DNA of 30,065 bases. Origin: Actinocrinis sp046724665. GTDB lineage: Bacteria > Actinomycetota > Actinomycetes > Streptomycetales > Catenulisporaceae. The translations under genes and the position numbers were made by a program. The stretch is taken from NCBI GenBank assembly GCA_046724665.1, contig JBKOWZ010000019.1, positions 1-30,065 of the forward strand. Direction: 5' to 3'. Below, piece after piece: positions 14,080 to 21,486 of the stretch. Position 1 is the first letter of the stretch. Each line of letters opens with the position of its first letter. Below the pieces are notes generated by a model. It ran no database searches, was not told the origin of the DNA, and saw only the letters and a list, made by a program, of their open reading frames with translations.

Positions 14080-14910
14080 CTACCGCCGCCAGAACTGGAA
14101 GATGTCCTGTCCCAGCGCCGGGCCGAGGGATGGCTGTCCGAAGGTGTCCAAGATCGAATTGATCGCGTGCGAGAACCCGTCGCGCACCGGTGGGAACGCG
14201 ACCAGCAGCAACAGCACCAGCAGGATGCCGTACGGCCGGATCGGCTCCAGCGAGCGCCGGGTCTCGTACCGCAGATACGGCTCGATGATTCCGTAGCCGT
14301 CCAGCCCCGGGACCGGGATCAGGTTCAGCAGCGCCACCGCGACCTGGAGGTAGGCGAAGAACGAGACGCCGGCCCAGAACGCCTGGTGCGGGTCGGTGAA
14401 GAGTTCCACGTCCGACGGCGTGGCGATCGCCACCGCCGCCATCGAGATCCCCGCGAACAGCACGTTCCACAGCGGGCCGCTGGCCGAGATCATGCTCGCC
14501 TGCCAGCGCTTGCGGGCCGCGCCCCGATCGACCAGCACCGAGGCGCCGGGCAGCGGAAGAGCGCCGATCGCCAGGTAGATCGCCGGCAGCAGGATGCTCA
14601 GCACCGGGTTGACGTAACGCATCGGGTTGAGCGTGAGGTAGCCGCGGGCCGCGATACCGGCGTCCCCGGCGCGGTGCGCCGCGTATGCGTGCCCGAACTC
14701 GTGAAGGCTCAGCACGACGAAGTACGCACCGAAGACGAACACGAACACCGCGAATCGGTCGTCGCCGTACCCGACCCACGCGGCAGCTCCGCCGGTCGCG
14801 GTGACCGCCACCAAGGCCAGGAAGACCGGGCTGACCTTGATCCGGTTGCGCCGACCCCACGGCGCGGCGGCGCGCCGCTGCACTCCCATGCGCTGGCCGA
14901 AGACTCCCAT
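14080..14910 (-). CDS. Site-2 protease family (M50) membrane metallopeptidase
   Basis: About 276 residues if ATG 14910 is used. The start is uncertain because no good ribosome site is seen; ATG 14889 and upstream codons to 15003 are possible. The zinc motif HEFGH is at residues 70-74 in the second membrane helix, and the distal ligand motif is NLIPVPGLDGYGI. About six hydrophobic segments surround them. Such short M50B proteins are intramembrane proteases or protease-like proteins without PDZ or CBS domains, similar to the Rv-type rhomboid-sized S2P group. The target is unknown; S2P enzymes often free membrane-bound regulators. It lies between deoR-type and panB genes, all on the minus strand. 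Confidence 0.88.
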   Translation of the reverse strand: MGVFGQRMGVQRRAAAPWGRRNRIKVSPVFLALVAVTATGGAAAWVGYGDDRFAVFVFVFGAYFVVLSLHEFGHAYAAHRAGDAGIAARGYLTLNPMRYVNPVLSILLPAIYLAIGALPLPGASVLVDRGAARKRWQASMISASGPLWNVLFAGISMAAVAIATPSDVELFTDPHQAFWAGVSFFAYLQVAVALLNLIPVPGLDGYGIIEPYLRYETRRSLEPIRPYGILLVLLLLVAFPPVRDGFSHAINSILDTFGQPSLGPALGQDIFQFWRR

Positions 14911-15036
14911 GGTCGCTGTGTACTCGCTTCTGCTGATCCGGCGCCCGGAGCGGACGGCCGGCGGCCGCTGGACGACGGCGCCGGTCGGCGCGTCGCCGAC
15001 CATGTTATGACCCGCCGCTCGGCCTACGGCGTGAAA

Positions 15037-15069
15037 GTTCCGTCAGGCGCCGTCAGAACGCCGTCAGAA
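15037..15069. repeat. Three 11-bp repeats across the DeoR-type stop codon
   Basis: CGCCGTCAGAA at 15059-15069 and 15048-15058 are identical, and GTTCCGTCAGG follows at 15037-15047. On the minus strand the real stop TGA is in the first copy. Because 11 is not a multiple of 3, the three TGAs fall in three different frames. Confidence 0.8.
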
Positions 15070-15882
15070 CATCGCGTGCGAGACCGCGGCGCCGACGACC
15101 TGGCCGTCCTCCTCGCCCGCGATGACCAGTTCGCCGACTCGGTCGGACAGCGACGTACGCCCTTCCGGCGCCAGACCCGAGTCCGTGACCAGCACGGCCG
15201 CGCCCTCCAGTTCGGCGATGGCGCACAACCCCACCACGCCCCACTTGGTGTGGTCGGCAAGCACGATCAGACGTCGTGCGGTCGCCGTGAGGGCACGGTT
15301 GGTCTCGGCTTCCATCAGGTTCGGCGACGTAAAGCCGGCGACGTCGTCCATCCCGTGCACGCCCATGAACACGCAGTCGAGATGCAGCGCTCGTATCGAC
15401 TGGATAGCCACTGGCCCGACCAGCGCATCGGACGGCGTACGCACTCCGCCGGTGAGGATCACCGTCTGGCTGGCGACGGCGTGGGTGTGCAGCACCTCCG
15501 CCACACGCAACGAGTTGGTCACCACGGTCACGTCGGGTATACGCGCCATCGCGCGTGCGAACGCGTGCGTCGTCGTCCCGGCCGTCACGCCGATAGCGGT
15601 CCCGGGACGTACGAGCTCGGCGGCCCGACGCGCGATCGCGTCCTTGGCCGCACGCTCCCGCCCCACCTTCGCCTCGAACCCCGGCTCGTCGGTCGAACCC
15701 GGATGCCGCGCGGTCGCCCCGCCGTGCACCTTCTCGATCAGCCCCTTGCGGGCGAGCGTGTCCAGATCCCGGCGCACCGTCATGTCCGACACGCCGAGGG
15801 CCTGGGTCAGGTCGCTCACCCGCACGCCGCCGATGCGGCGGACCTCCTCGAGGATCCAACTCTGCCGCTGCGCCGCCAACAT
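15064..15882 (-). CDS. DeoR/GlpR-family transcriptional regulator
   Basis: This encodes 272 residues from ATG 15882, with GAAGGAG 7 bases upstream; GTG 15885 is also possible. The N-terminal winged helix-turn-helix (residues 5-60) contains the DeoR signature VRVSDLTQALGVSDMTVRRDLDTL and ends with KVHGGA. Residues 75-230 form the sugar-phosphate sensor domain, related to ribose-5-phosphate isomerase. The effector-site pieces are GVTAGTTTHAFA, VVTNS and FMGVHGM, followed by ETNRALTATARRLIVLADHTKWG. Such proteins repress sugar uptake and catabolism genes and release DNA on binding a phosphorylated sugar. It is divergent from the ABC importer, separated by 363 bases that carry candidate operators, so it very likely controls that importer and itself. 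Confidence 0.95.
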   Translation of the reverse strand: MLAAQRQSWILEEVRRIGGVRVSDLTQALGVSDMTVRRDLDTLARKGLIEKVHGGATARHPGSTDEPGFEAKVGRERAAKDAIARRAAELVRPGTAIGVTAGTTTHAFARAMARIPDVTVVTNSLRVAEVLHTHAVASQTVILTGGVRTPSDALVGPVAIQSIRALHLDCVFMGVHGMDDVAGFTSPNLMEAETNRALTATARRLIVLADHTKWGVVGLCAIAELEGAAVLVTDSGLAPEGRTSLSDRVGELVIAGEEDGQVVGAAVSHAMF

Positions 15883-15891
15883 CACCAGGCT

Positions 15892-15907
15892 CCTTCAGCG
15901 CTGAAGG
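15892..15907 (-). promoter_or_regulatory. 16-bp perfect palindrome over the DeoR-type ribosome site
   Basis: CCTTCAGCGCTGAAGG is a perfect palindrome whose right half (GAAGG) is part of the ribosome binding site of the DeoR-family gene. It could act as an autoregulatory operator or as an mRNA hairpin that hides the ribosome site. Confidence 0.6.
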
Positions 15908-16105
15908 GTGAGGCTGTGCACGAGAGTGCGTGTGTCTTCACAACGTTGAACAGCGATCCACCAGCAGACACAGAATCACACTCGATCCAACATAGACCGG
16001 CTGTACCTGGGTAGGAGAACCCAGAACGCAACAGTAATCAGTGCGCGCCTAGCACACCAGCCCCAGCCTCGACTGACTTTGATGTTTCAGTTTGAGCAAG
16101 AACCC

Positions 16106-16135
16106 TTGACACCTCTCCCTGAACAGCGGTTTGCT
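16106..16135 (+). promoter_or_regulatory. Candidate promoter of the sugar ABC operon
   Basis: A consensus -35 TTGACA lies at 16106-16111. An 18-base spacer leads to a weak -10 (TTTGCT, 16130-16135). The nonamer TGAACAGCG inside the spacer (16120-16128) also occurs at 15947-15955, in the promoter region of the divergent regulator, which makes it a candidate shared operator. Confidence 0.5.
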
Positions 16136-16151
16136 CTGCGCCAGATTGTTT

Positions 16152-16183
16152 GTTCACGTTCGTTTCAGGTCGGTTCGCGTTCT
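16152..16183 (+). promoter_or_regulatory. Two 11-bp direct repeats 21 bp apart, candidate DeoR-type operator
   Basis: GTTCACGTTCG (16152-16162) and GTTCGCGTTCT (16173-16183) are spaced two helical turns apart, just downstream of the candidate promoter. GTTCAACGTT occurs on the minus strand at about 15951-15942, near the regulator's own start. DeoR proteins often bind such direct repeats. Confidence 0.5.
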
Positions 16184-16245
16184 ACTTTGCTCGCGTACCC
16201 ACCCGGCACGGTCCCCTGCTCCACTGGCGTCCACATGGAGGTGCG

Positions 16246-17580
16246 ATGTCCCCAGAGTCTCCCAGGGTGTACCACGGCCCTACAGTCGACCGGCGGATGA
16301 TGCTCAAGGGTCTGCTCGGCGCGGCTGGCGTCGCCGCGCTACCCGCCACCCTCGCGGCATGCAGCTCGAGTAGTGGTTCGTCGGCATCCCCGTCAGGCGG
16401 TGCCGCCTCCGGTACCGTCACCCTCGGATCCAACGCCTCGGACGCCGTTCCGAAGAAGGCCTTCCAGGCCGTCTACGACGCGTTCCACGCGAAGAACGCG
16501 GGTATCTCGGTCAAGGTCAACACCAAGGACCACAACACCTTCCAGGAACAGATCAACAGCTACCTCCAGGCCACCCCGGACGACGTGTTCACCTGGTTCG
16601 CCGGCTTCCGGATGCAGTTCTTCGCGTCCAAGGGCCTGTCGAACAAGATCAACGACGTGTGGGACAAGATCGGCGGCAACTTCCCGCAGTCGGTGCACGA
16701 CCTGTCCAAGGGCCAGGACGGCAACTACTACTTCGTCCCGATCTACTACTACCCCTGGGCCGTCTTCTACCGGAAGAGCGTGTTCCAGGCGCACAACTAC
16801 ACCGTGCCGACGACGTGGAACGACTTCATCACGCTGTGCCAGAAGATGAAGTCCGACGGCCTGACCCCGCTCGCCTTCGGCGACAAGGACCAGTGGCCGG
16901 CCATGGGCACCTTCGACTACCTCAACATGCGCACCAACGGCTACGAGTTCCACATGGACCTGATGCACGGCAAGGCCGCGTGGACCGACGCCAAGGTGAA
17001 GGCCGCCTTCGCGCACTGGACCGAGATCCTGCCCTACCACCAGGACGGCTACATCGGCCGCAAGTGGGAGGACGCGGCGCAGACGCTCATCCAGAAGAAG
17101 GCCGGCATGTACCTGCTCGGCACCTTCGTCGCGCAGCAGGCCAGCAACCCGGACGACCTGGCCGACCTGGACTTCTTCGCGTTCCCGTCGATCGACACGC
17201 AGTGGGCGCAGGACAGCGTCGAGGCCCCGGTGGACGGCTTCATGCTCAGCAAGGGCCCGAAGAACCGCGCCGCGGCGGTCAAGCTGCTGGAGTTCATCGG
17301 CAGCGCCGAGGGCGAGGGGGCGTACCTGAAGGTGGACAGCAGCTACAACGCCATCGTCAACGGCTACGACACCTCCGGGTACAACGCGATCCAGAAGAAG
17401 TCCGCGACGCTGTTCGGCTCGGCCCAGCACGTCTCGCAGTTCATGGACCGCGACGCCAACCCCGCGTTCACCTCGACCGTGATGCAGCCGCAGCTCCAGG
17501 CGTTCTTGCAGAACCCCGGCAACATCGGCAGCATCCTCAGCCAGATCGAGCAGCAGAAGCAGGCCATCTACGGCTCCTGA
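16246..17580 (+). CDS. Sugar ABC transporter substrate-binding lipoprotein
   Basis: This encodes 444 residues from ATG 16246, with GGAGG 4 bases upstream. The signal sequence carries a twin-arginine motif (DRRMMLK, Arg16-Arg17) and a lipobox ending LAAC with the lipidated Cys39, so it is exported by Tat and anchored as a lipoprotein. A Ser/Gly-rich linker follows, then a family 1 (cluster B) solute-binding protein with aromatic-rich ligand surfaces (YYFVPIYYYPWAVFYRKSVF, TWFAGFRMQFF). It delivers a mono- or oligosaccharide to the two permeases encoded just downstream. Similar proteins in actinomycetes bind sugars such as N-acetylglucosamine, cellobiose or xylobiose. The DasR-type site further along favours an amino sugar, but that is inference. 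Confidence 0.94.
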   Translation: MSPESPRVYHGPTVDRRMMLKGLLGAAGVAALPATLAACSSSSGSSASPSGGAASGTVTLGSNASDAVPKKAFQAVYDAFHAKNAGISVKVNTKDHNTFQEQINSYLQATPDDVFTWFAGFRMQFFASKGLSNKINDVWDKIGGNFPQSVHDLSKGQDGNYYFVPIYYYPWAVFYRKSVFQAHNYTVPTTWNDFITLCQKMKSDGLTPLAFGDKDQWPAMGTFDYLNMRTNGYEFHMDLMHGKAAWTDAKVKAAFAHWTEILPYHQDGYIGRKWEDAAQTLIQKKAGMYLLGTFVAQQASNPDDLADLDFFAFPSIDTQWAQDSVEAPVDGFMLSKGPKNRAAAVKLLEFIGSAEGEGAYLKVDSSYNAIVNGYDTSGYNAIQKKSATLFGSAQHVSQFMDRDANPAFTSTVMQPQLQAFLQNPGNIGSILSQIEQQKQAIYGS

Positions 17581-17642
17581 CCACGGCCCCCTGCCATGAC
17601 TGCCATGCCGGGCCAAGGCGAAGCCACCGGAACGAGGTAACG

Positions 17643-18608
17643 ATGACCGTCGGAACCAGTGCCGACGCCGTCGAGTCCGGGCGCGCGGCGGATCTTCCCC
17701 GCCGCGCGCCCGGTCGGCTGCGACGGCTGACCGGCCGCGACAAGACCGTACTGACCCTGATGACCGGGGTCCCGACGAGCCTGATGGTGGTGTTCGTCTG
17801 GGTTCCGGCGCTGGCCTCGATCCTGCTGTCGTTCACCTCGTGGGACGGGATCGGCCTCGACTCGATCAAGTGGATCGGGCTGCGCAACTACCGGCAGATC
17901 TTCAGCATCTATCCGCAGTTCTGGCCGGCCGTCGAGCACAACGTCATCTGGCTGGTCGCGCTGGCCGCGGTGCCGACGCCGTTCGGCCTGTTCCTGGCGT
18001 ACCAGCTGGACAAGCGCATCCGGTTCAGCCGGCTGTACCAGAGCGCGTTCTTCCTGCCGGTCGTCGTCTCCAGCGCGGTGATCGGCTTCGTGTGGGAGCT
18101 GATCTACAACCCGGACCACGGTCTGATCAACAGCCTGTTTCACACGAACAGCTCAAGCGGCACGTATCTGGACTGGATCGGCAACCCCAAGCTCAACCTG
18201 TGGGCGGTGCTGGTCGCGGCCTCGTGGCGGCACGCCGGCTACATGATGATCCTCTATCTGGCCGGCCTCAAGAGCGTGGACCCCTCGCTCAAGGACGCCG
18301 CCGCGGTGGACGGCGCGAACGAGTGGCAGGCGTTCCGGCACGTGGTCTTTCCGGCGCTGCGGCCGATCAACGTCGTGGTCGCGGTGGTCACGGTCATCGA
18401 GTCGCTGCGTGCCTTCGACATCGTCTACGTGTTCAACAAGGGCGAGCACGGCACCGAGCTGCTCTCCATCCTGATCACCAACAACATCATCGGCGAGGCG
18501 AGCCGGATCGGCTACGGCTCGGCGCTCGCGGTGATCCTGCTCGTCGTGTCACTCGCGGCGATCATCCCGTACTTGATCGTCACCTTCCGTAAGGAGCGGC
18601 GCTCGTGA
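17643..18608 (+). CDS. Sugar ABC transporter permease, first subunit
   Basis: This encodes 321 residues from ATG 17643, with GAGG 5-6 bases upstream, 62 bases after the binding-protein gene. There are six membrane segments, starting with SLMVVFVWVPALASILLSF. The EAA loop that contacts the ATPase reads AAAVDGANEWQAFRHVVFPALRP. This is the MalF/UgpA-type member of the pair. Its stop overlaps the next gene's GTG start by four bases (GTGA), so the two permeases are translationally coupled. Confidence 0.95.
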   Translation: MTVGTSADAVESGRAADLPRRAPGRLRRLTGRDKTVLTLMTGVPTSLMVVFVWVPALASILLSFTSWDGIGLDSIKWIGLRNYRQIFSIYPQFWPAVEHNVIWLVALAAVPTPFGLFLAYQLDKRIRFSRLYQSAFFLPVVVSSAVIGFVWELIYNPDHGLINSLFHTNSSSGTYLDWIGNPKLNLWAVLVAASWRHAGYMMILYLAGLKSVDPSLKDAAAVDGANEWQAFRHVVFPALRPINVVVAVVTVIESLRAFDIVYVFNKGEHGTELLSILITNNIIGEASRIGYGSALAVILLVVSLAAIIPYLIVTFRKERRS

Positions 18609-19531
18609 CCGCGACCACACTGGCCTCCGACTCCACGCGGCGGCGCGGCGGCGCGCGTTCGATCACCGGCGGTCGCCGCGTGCGGCCCGCTCGTATCGTG
18701 CTGCACGTCTTCCTGGCGGCGACCGCGCTCGCGTGGCTGGTCCCGATGCTCTGGGCCGTCTACACCTCGTTGCGGCCCTACTCGGAGACCCAGGCCAAGG
18801 GCTACCTGTCGCTGCCGAGCACGTTGAACTTCCAGAACTACATCGACGCCTGGCAGCAGTCCGGGATGCCGCACTACTTCTGGAACACGGTCCTGATCGC
18901 GGTCCCGGCCGTGCTGCTGACGCTGCTGCTCTCGTCGTTCGTGGCGTTCACGGTCACCCGGTACAACTTCAAGATCAACCTGCTGCTGCTGATGATCTTC
19001 ACCGCGGGCAACCTGCTGCCCCAGCAGGTCATCATCACCCCGCTCTACCGGCTGTACCTGCTGATCAGCCTGCCGTCCGGGGTCAGCGACTCGGGAAAGC
19101 TCTACGACACGATCATCGGACTGGTCATCATCCATGTGGCCTTCCAGTCGGGCTTCTGCACCTTCGTGCTGTCCAACTACATGAAGACCATCCCGGCCGG
19201 ACTGCACGAGGCCGCGGTCGTGGACGGCGCCACGGTCTGGCAGATCTACAGCCGGATCATCCTGCCGCTGCTGCGCCCCGCGGTCGCCGCGCTGGCCACG
19301 CTGCTGTCGATCTGGATCTACAACGACTTCTTCTGGGCCATCGTGCTGATCTCCAGCGGCGACAAGATGCCGATCACCTCCTCGCTGGCGAACCTGTCCG
19401 GAACCTTCTTCACCAACGACAACCTGGTCGCGGCCGGAGCACTGCTGACCGCGGTCCCGACGCTGCTGGTCTACTTCCTGCTCCAGCGCCAGTTCGTCTC
19501 CGGTCTGACCCTCGGCGCGGAGAAGGGCTGA
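18605..19531 (+). CDS. Sugar ABC transporter permease, second subunit
   Basis: This encodes 308 residues from GTG 18605, overlapping the first permease by four bases. It is a MalG/UgpE-type protein with six membrane segments and the EAA loop EAAVVDGATVWQIYSRIILPLLRP. No ATPase gene follows, so the importer must use a shared ATPase such as the MsiK protein of actinomycetes. A 15-bp repeat carrying TGA starts at its stop codon. Confidence 0.95.
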   Translation: MTATTLASDSTRRRGGARSITGGRRVRPARIVLHVFLAATALAWLVPMLWAVYTSLRPYSETQAKGYLSLPSTLNFQNYIDAWQQSGMPHYFWNTVLIAVPAVLLTLLLSSFVAFTVTRYNFKINLLLLMIFTAGNLLPQQVIITPLYRLYLLISLPSGVSDSGKLYDTIIGLVIIHVAFQSGFCTFVLSNYMKTIPAGLHEAAVVDGATVWQIYSRIILPLLRPAVAALATLLSIWIYNDFFWAIVLISSGDKMPITSSLANLSGTFFTNDNLVAAGALLTAVPTLLVYFLLQRQFVSGLTLGAEKG

Positions 19532-19539
19532 CCGTAGGG

Positions 19540-19584
19540 CGGTTGACAGCAGGACGGTTGACGGCAGGACGGTTGACGGCAAGG
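19540..19584. repeat. Three 15-bp repeats after the second permease
   Basis: CGGTTGACAGCAGGA, CGGTTGACGGCAGGA and CGGTTGACGGCAAGG follow with no gap. Each contains TGA at positions 19544, 19559 and 19574. These are in frame with the real stop at 19529-19531, and the sequence around that stop resembles a fourth, degenerate copy. Confidence 0.85.
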
Positions 19585-19604
19585 GCGGTCGGCCACGACG
19601 CGAA

Positions 19605-19620
19605 ATTGGCCTAGACCAAT
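19605..19620. promoter_or_regulatory. DasR-type (dre) operator upstream of the SIS gene
   Basis: ATTGGCCTAGACCAAT is a near-perfect inverted repeat. It matches the dre consensus as I recall it (ACTGGTCTAGACCACT) at 13 of 16 positions. It lies 93 bases upstream of the SIS gene, and the TAGACC inside it could double as a -10 element. DasR is the GntR-family master repressor of amino-sugar uptake and metabolism in actinomycetes. Confidence 0.75.
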
Positions 19621-19713
19621 CGCTTCCCCCGAGCCTCGGCGTGCAGTAGCGTGCTGCCAATCCGGCGCGCCACTGCACATGAGGCCACGCATTCGAGGGG
19701 AGAGGAAGATTTC

Positions 19714-20478
19714 GTGTCCGTAGACTCCGTAGACACCGTCACGTTCCTCGGCAAGGTCCGCGAGCAGATCGACCGGATCGAGTCCGAGCAGGGCCCGGCG
19801 ATCGACCGCGCGGCGGAACTGATCGCCGCGTCGCTGCGCAAGGACGGCGTGCTCCAGGTCTTCGGGACCGGCCACTCCGAGGCCCTGGCGATGGAGCTGG
19901 CCGGCCGGGCCGGGGGACTGGTCCCGACGAACAAGCTCTCGCTGCGTGACCTGATCATCCTGGGCGGCGAGGACCCCGCGCTGCTCGCGGACCCCAAGGC
20001 GGAGCGCGACCCCGCGCTCGCCCGCCGGGTCTGGGACCTGGCCCCGATCGGCCCCGACGACGTGATGGTGATCGCTTCGCAGTCAGGCGGCAACGGCTCG
20101 ACGGTGGAGATGGCGATCATTGCCCGTGAGAAGGGTCACCCCCTCATCGCGATCACCTCCCGGGAGCACACCGACCGGATCACGTCGCGTCACCCATCCG
20201 GCAAGCGCCTGTTCGAACTCGCCGACGTCGTGATCGACAACGCCGCGCCCTACGGCGACGCCGTGCTGGATCTGCCCGGCGGCGGAAAGGTCTGCGCGGT
20301 ATCGAGCATCGGCAACACGGTCATCGCGCAACTGATCGTCGCCGGAGTCACCGCGCGACTGCTGGCGGCCGGCGACGAGCCGCCGATCTACGTGTCCACC
20401 AACGTCGCTGCCGGCGACTCGCACAATGACGTGTGGGAAGCGCGCTACGAGGGCCGTATCCGACGCAGTGCGTACTGA
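19714..20478 (+). CDS. SIS-domain protein, UPF0309 type, NagS-like candidate
   Basis: This encodes 254 residues from GTG 19714, with GAGGAA 6 bases upstream. A single sugar isomerase (SIS) domain binds phosphosugars. The first loop reads FGTGHSEALAMELAGRAGG (residues 50-68) and the phosphate-binding Ser loop reads SQSGGNGST (122-130). The size and full-length pattern fit the UPF0309 group. From memory, the Streptomyces member of this group (NagS) dehydrates N-acetylglucosamine-6-phosphate and is under DasR control. The dre-like site in front of this gene agrees with that. It sits 182 bases after the sugar importer and probably has its own promoter. MurQ-type etherase or an isomerase are less likely alternatives. 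Its stop codon begins a set of degenerate repeats. Confidence 0.88.
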   Translation: MSVDSVDTVTFLGKVREQIDRIESEQGPAIDRAAELIAASLRKDGVLQVFGTGHSEALAMELAGRAGGLVPTNKLSLRDLIILGGEDPALLADPKAERDPALARRVWDLAPIGPDDVMVIASQSGGNGSTVEMAIIAREKGHPLIAITSREHTDRITSRHPSGKRLFELADVVIDNAAPYGDAVLDLPGGGKVCAVSSIGNTVIAQLIVAGVTARLLAAGDEPPIYVSTNVAAGDSHNDVWEARYEGRIRRSAY

Positions 20479-20575
20479 CCGACATGACGGGCTCCGGTGC
20501 AGTGCCTACTGACTCACTGACTGGCGGACTTCGGCGCAGCGCCTACTGACTCGCTGACTGACTGACGGGCTCCGA
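20462..20575. repeat. Three degenerate repeats starting at the SIS gene stop codon
   Basis: GCAGTGCGTACTGAC at the gene end is followed by GCAGTGCCTACTGAC and GCAGCGCCTACTGAC. Their TACTGAC cores are at 20473, 20507 and 20544 (spacings 34 and 37). Extra TGAC tetranucleotide runs lie in between. The first copy encodes the last residues and the stop. Confidence 0.75.
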
Positions 20576-20952
20576 CGCGGGCGCAGGGCCGCGTCACTAG
20601 TCCCGTGGCAGCCGATCTTTGCCCCACTCGCCGCTCCATGACGACAGCCGTTCCATTGACGACATCTGGCTGCGTTACGGTGACGCCTGCGCCTAGCCAT
20701 AGGCTGCCCGCCCTGGCGCACCTCACTTGCGAGCCAAGGTCGGCAGCCACGGCACTAGCCACTGCCCACTAGCGCCGTAGCGCCGCCGCCCCCACCTCGC
20801 CCTCACCACAACCTTCCGCCCCCCACCACACCGCGCTACTGAGCCACTCCACTGAAACACGCCACTGACTCAACCTCAGAGGTCAGCAGCCGGTCATCTC
20901 AGCGGCCAGCTGTCGGTAACCCACCTTGTAAGCCACTTAGCGAGTAGTCCGC
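20479..20952. other. Intergenic region between SIS gene and small ORF
   Basis: Apart from the repeats next to the SIS stop codon, I see no gene, tRNA or clear terminator. The stretch 20760-20880 is CA-rich on the plus strand. Short frames on both strands have no recognisable features. Confidence 0.5.
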
Positions 20953-21249
20953 CTAGTAATACGCCTCGCTGGGGGCGTCTCCCGACGCACCCCTGTGACG
21001 CGAGATCTGCCGCGGTACGCCAACCGTGCGTCGCGTATACGGCAGCGTGCCGAACTCCGTATCCGACTGCGGCGACGAACTGGCAGTGGCGAGCCGGTCG
21101 TCCGCTCCCTGATCACCGGGAACGCAGCGCAGTGCCGAGCGGTATTCACGCACGAGCGCGTCGTAGAGCGGGGTCGTCGCGGGATGCGTCTCAGCCGAAC
21201 CAAGGCCGGGATGTGTCACTTGAGTGGCAGAAGGTTGTGGCGCAGTCAC
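20953..21249 (-). CDS. Small hypothetical protein (98 residues)
   Basis: I do not recognise a family. The central stretch TTPLYDALVREYRSALRCVPGD is protein-like and resembles short uncharacterised actinomycete proteins. The rest is polar and Pro/Ser/Thr-rich. GTG 21249 is the only start in frame, and the nearest GGAGG is 24 bases upstream, too far to be standard. A strong 10-bp inverted repeat lies 36 bases upstream. It may be a real small gene or a chance frame. Confidence 0.4.
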   Translation of the reverse strand: MTAPQPSATQVTHPGLGSAETHPATTPLYDALVREYRSALRCVPGDQGADDRLATASSSPQSDTEFGTLPYTRRTVGVPRQISRHRGASGDAPSEAYY

Positions 21250-21284
21250 AACGAAAGCAACGATGCGACAGTGCCTCCGGATGT

Positions 21285-21308
21285 TCGGCCGATCGAGTGA
21301 TCGGCCGA
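21285..21308. promoter_or_regulatory. Perfect inverted repeat, 10-bp arms with 4-base loop
   Basis: TCGGCCGATC (21285-21294) and GATCGGCCGA (21299-21308) flank GAGT. It is not followed by a T-run on either strand. It lies between the HAD gene end and the small ORF start, and could be an operator for the small ORF or a terminator. Confidence 0.5.
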
Positions 21309-21486
21309 CAATGCCATCCGTTCGGCCTAACGTGCCTGGTCAACCACTTCGCAATCCCACCGCACGCAAGGCTCCTACCTCGCCTTACCTAAACCCACCC
21401 AGCCACATTCCACCCACGCACCGCAACACGACTCACCCACACCATCCGAGCGGATCAAGTAGCCCGCCCGCCAACCTCACATACCT

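Noticed and set aside
16393..17616. 407-codon minus-strand frame opposite the sugar-binding protein
   Set aside because: Val/Glu/His-rich antisense composition; the plus strand encodes a clear lipoprotein.
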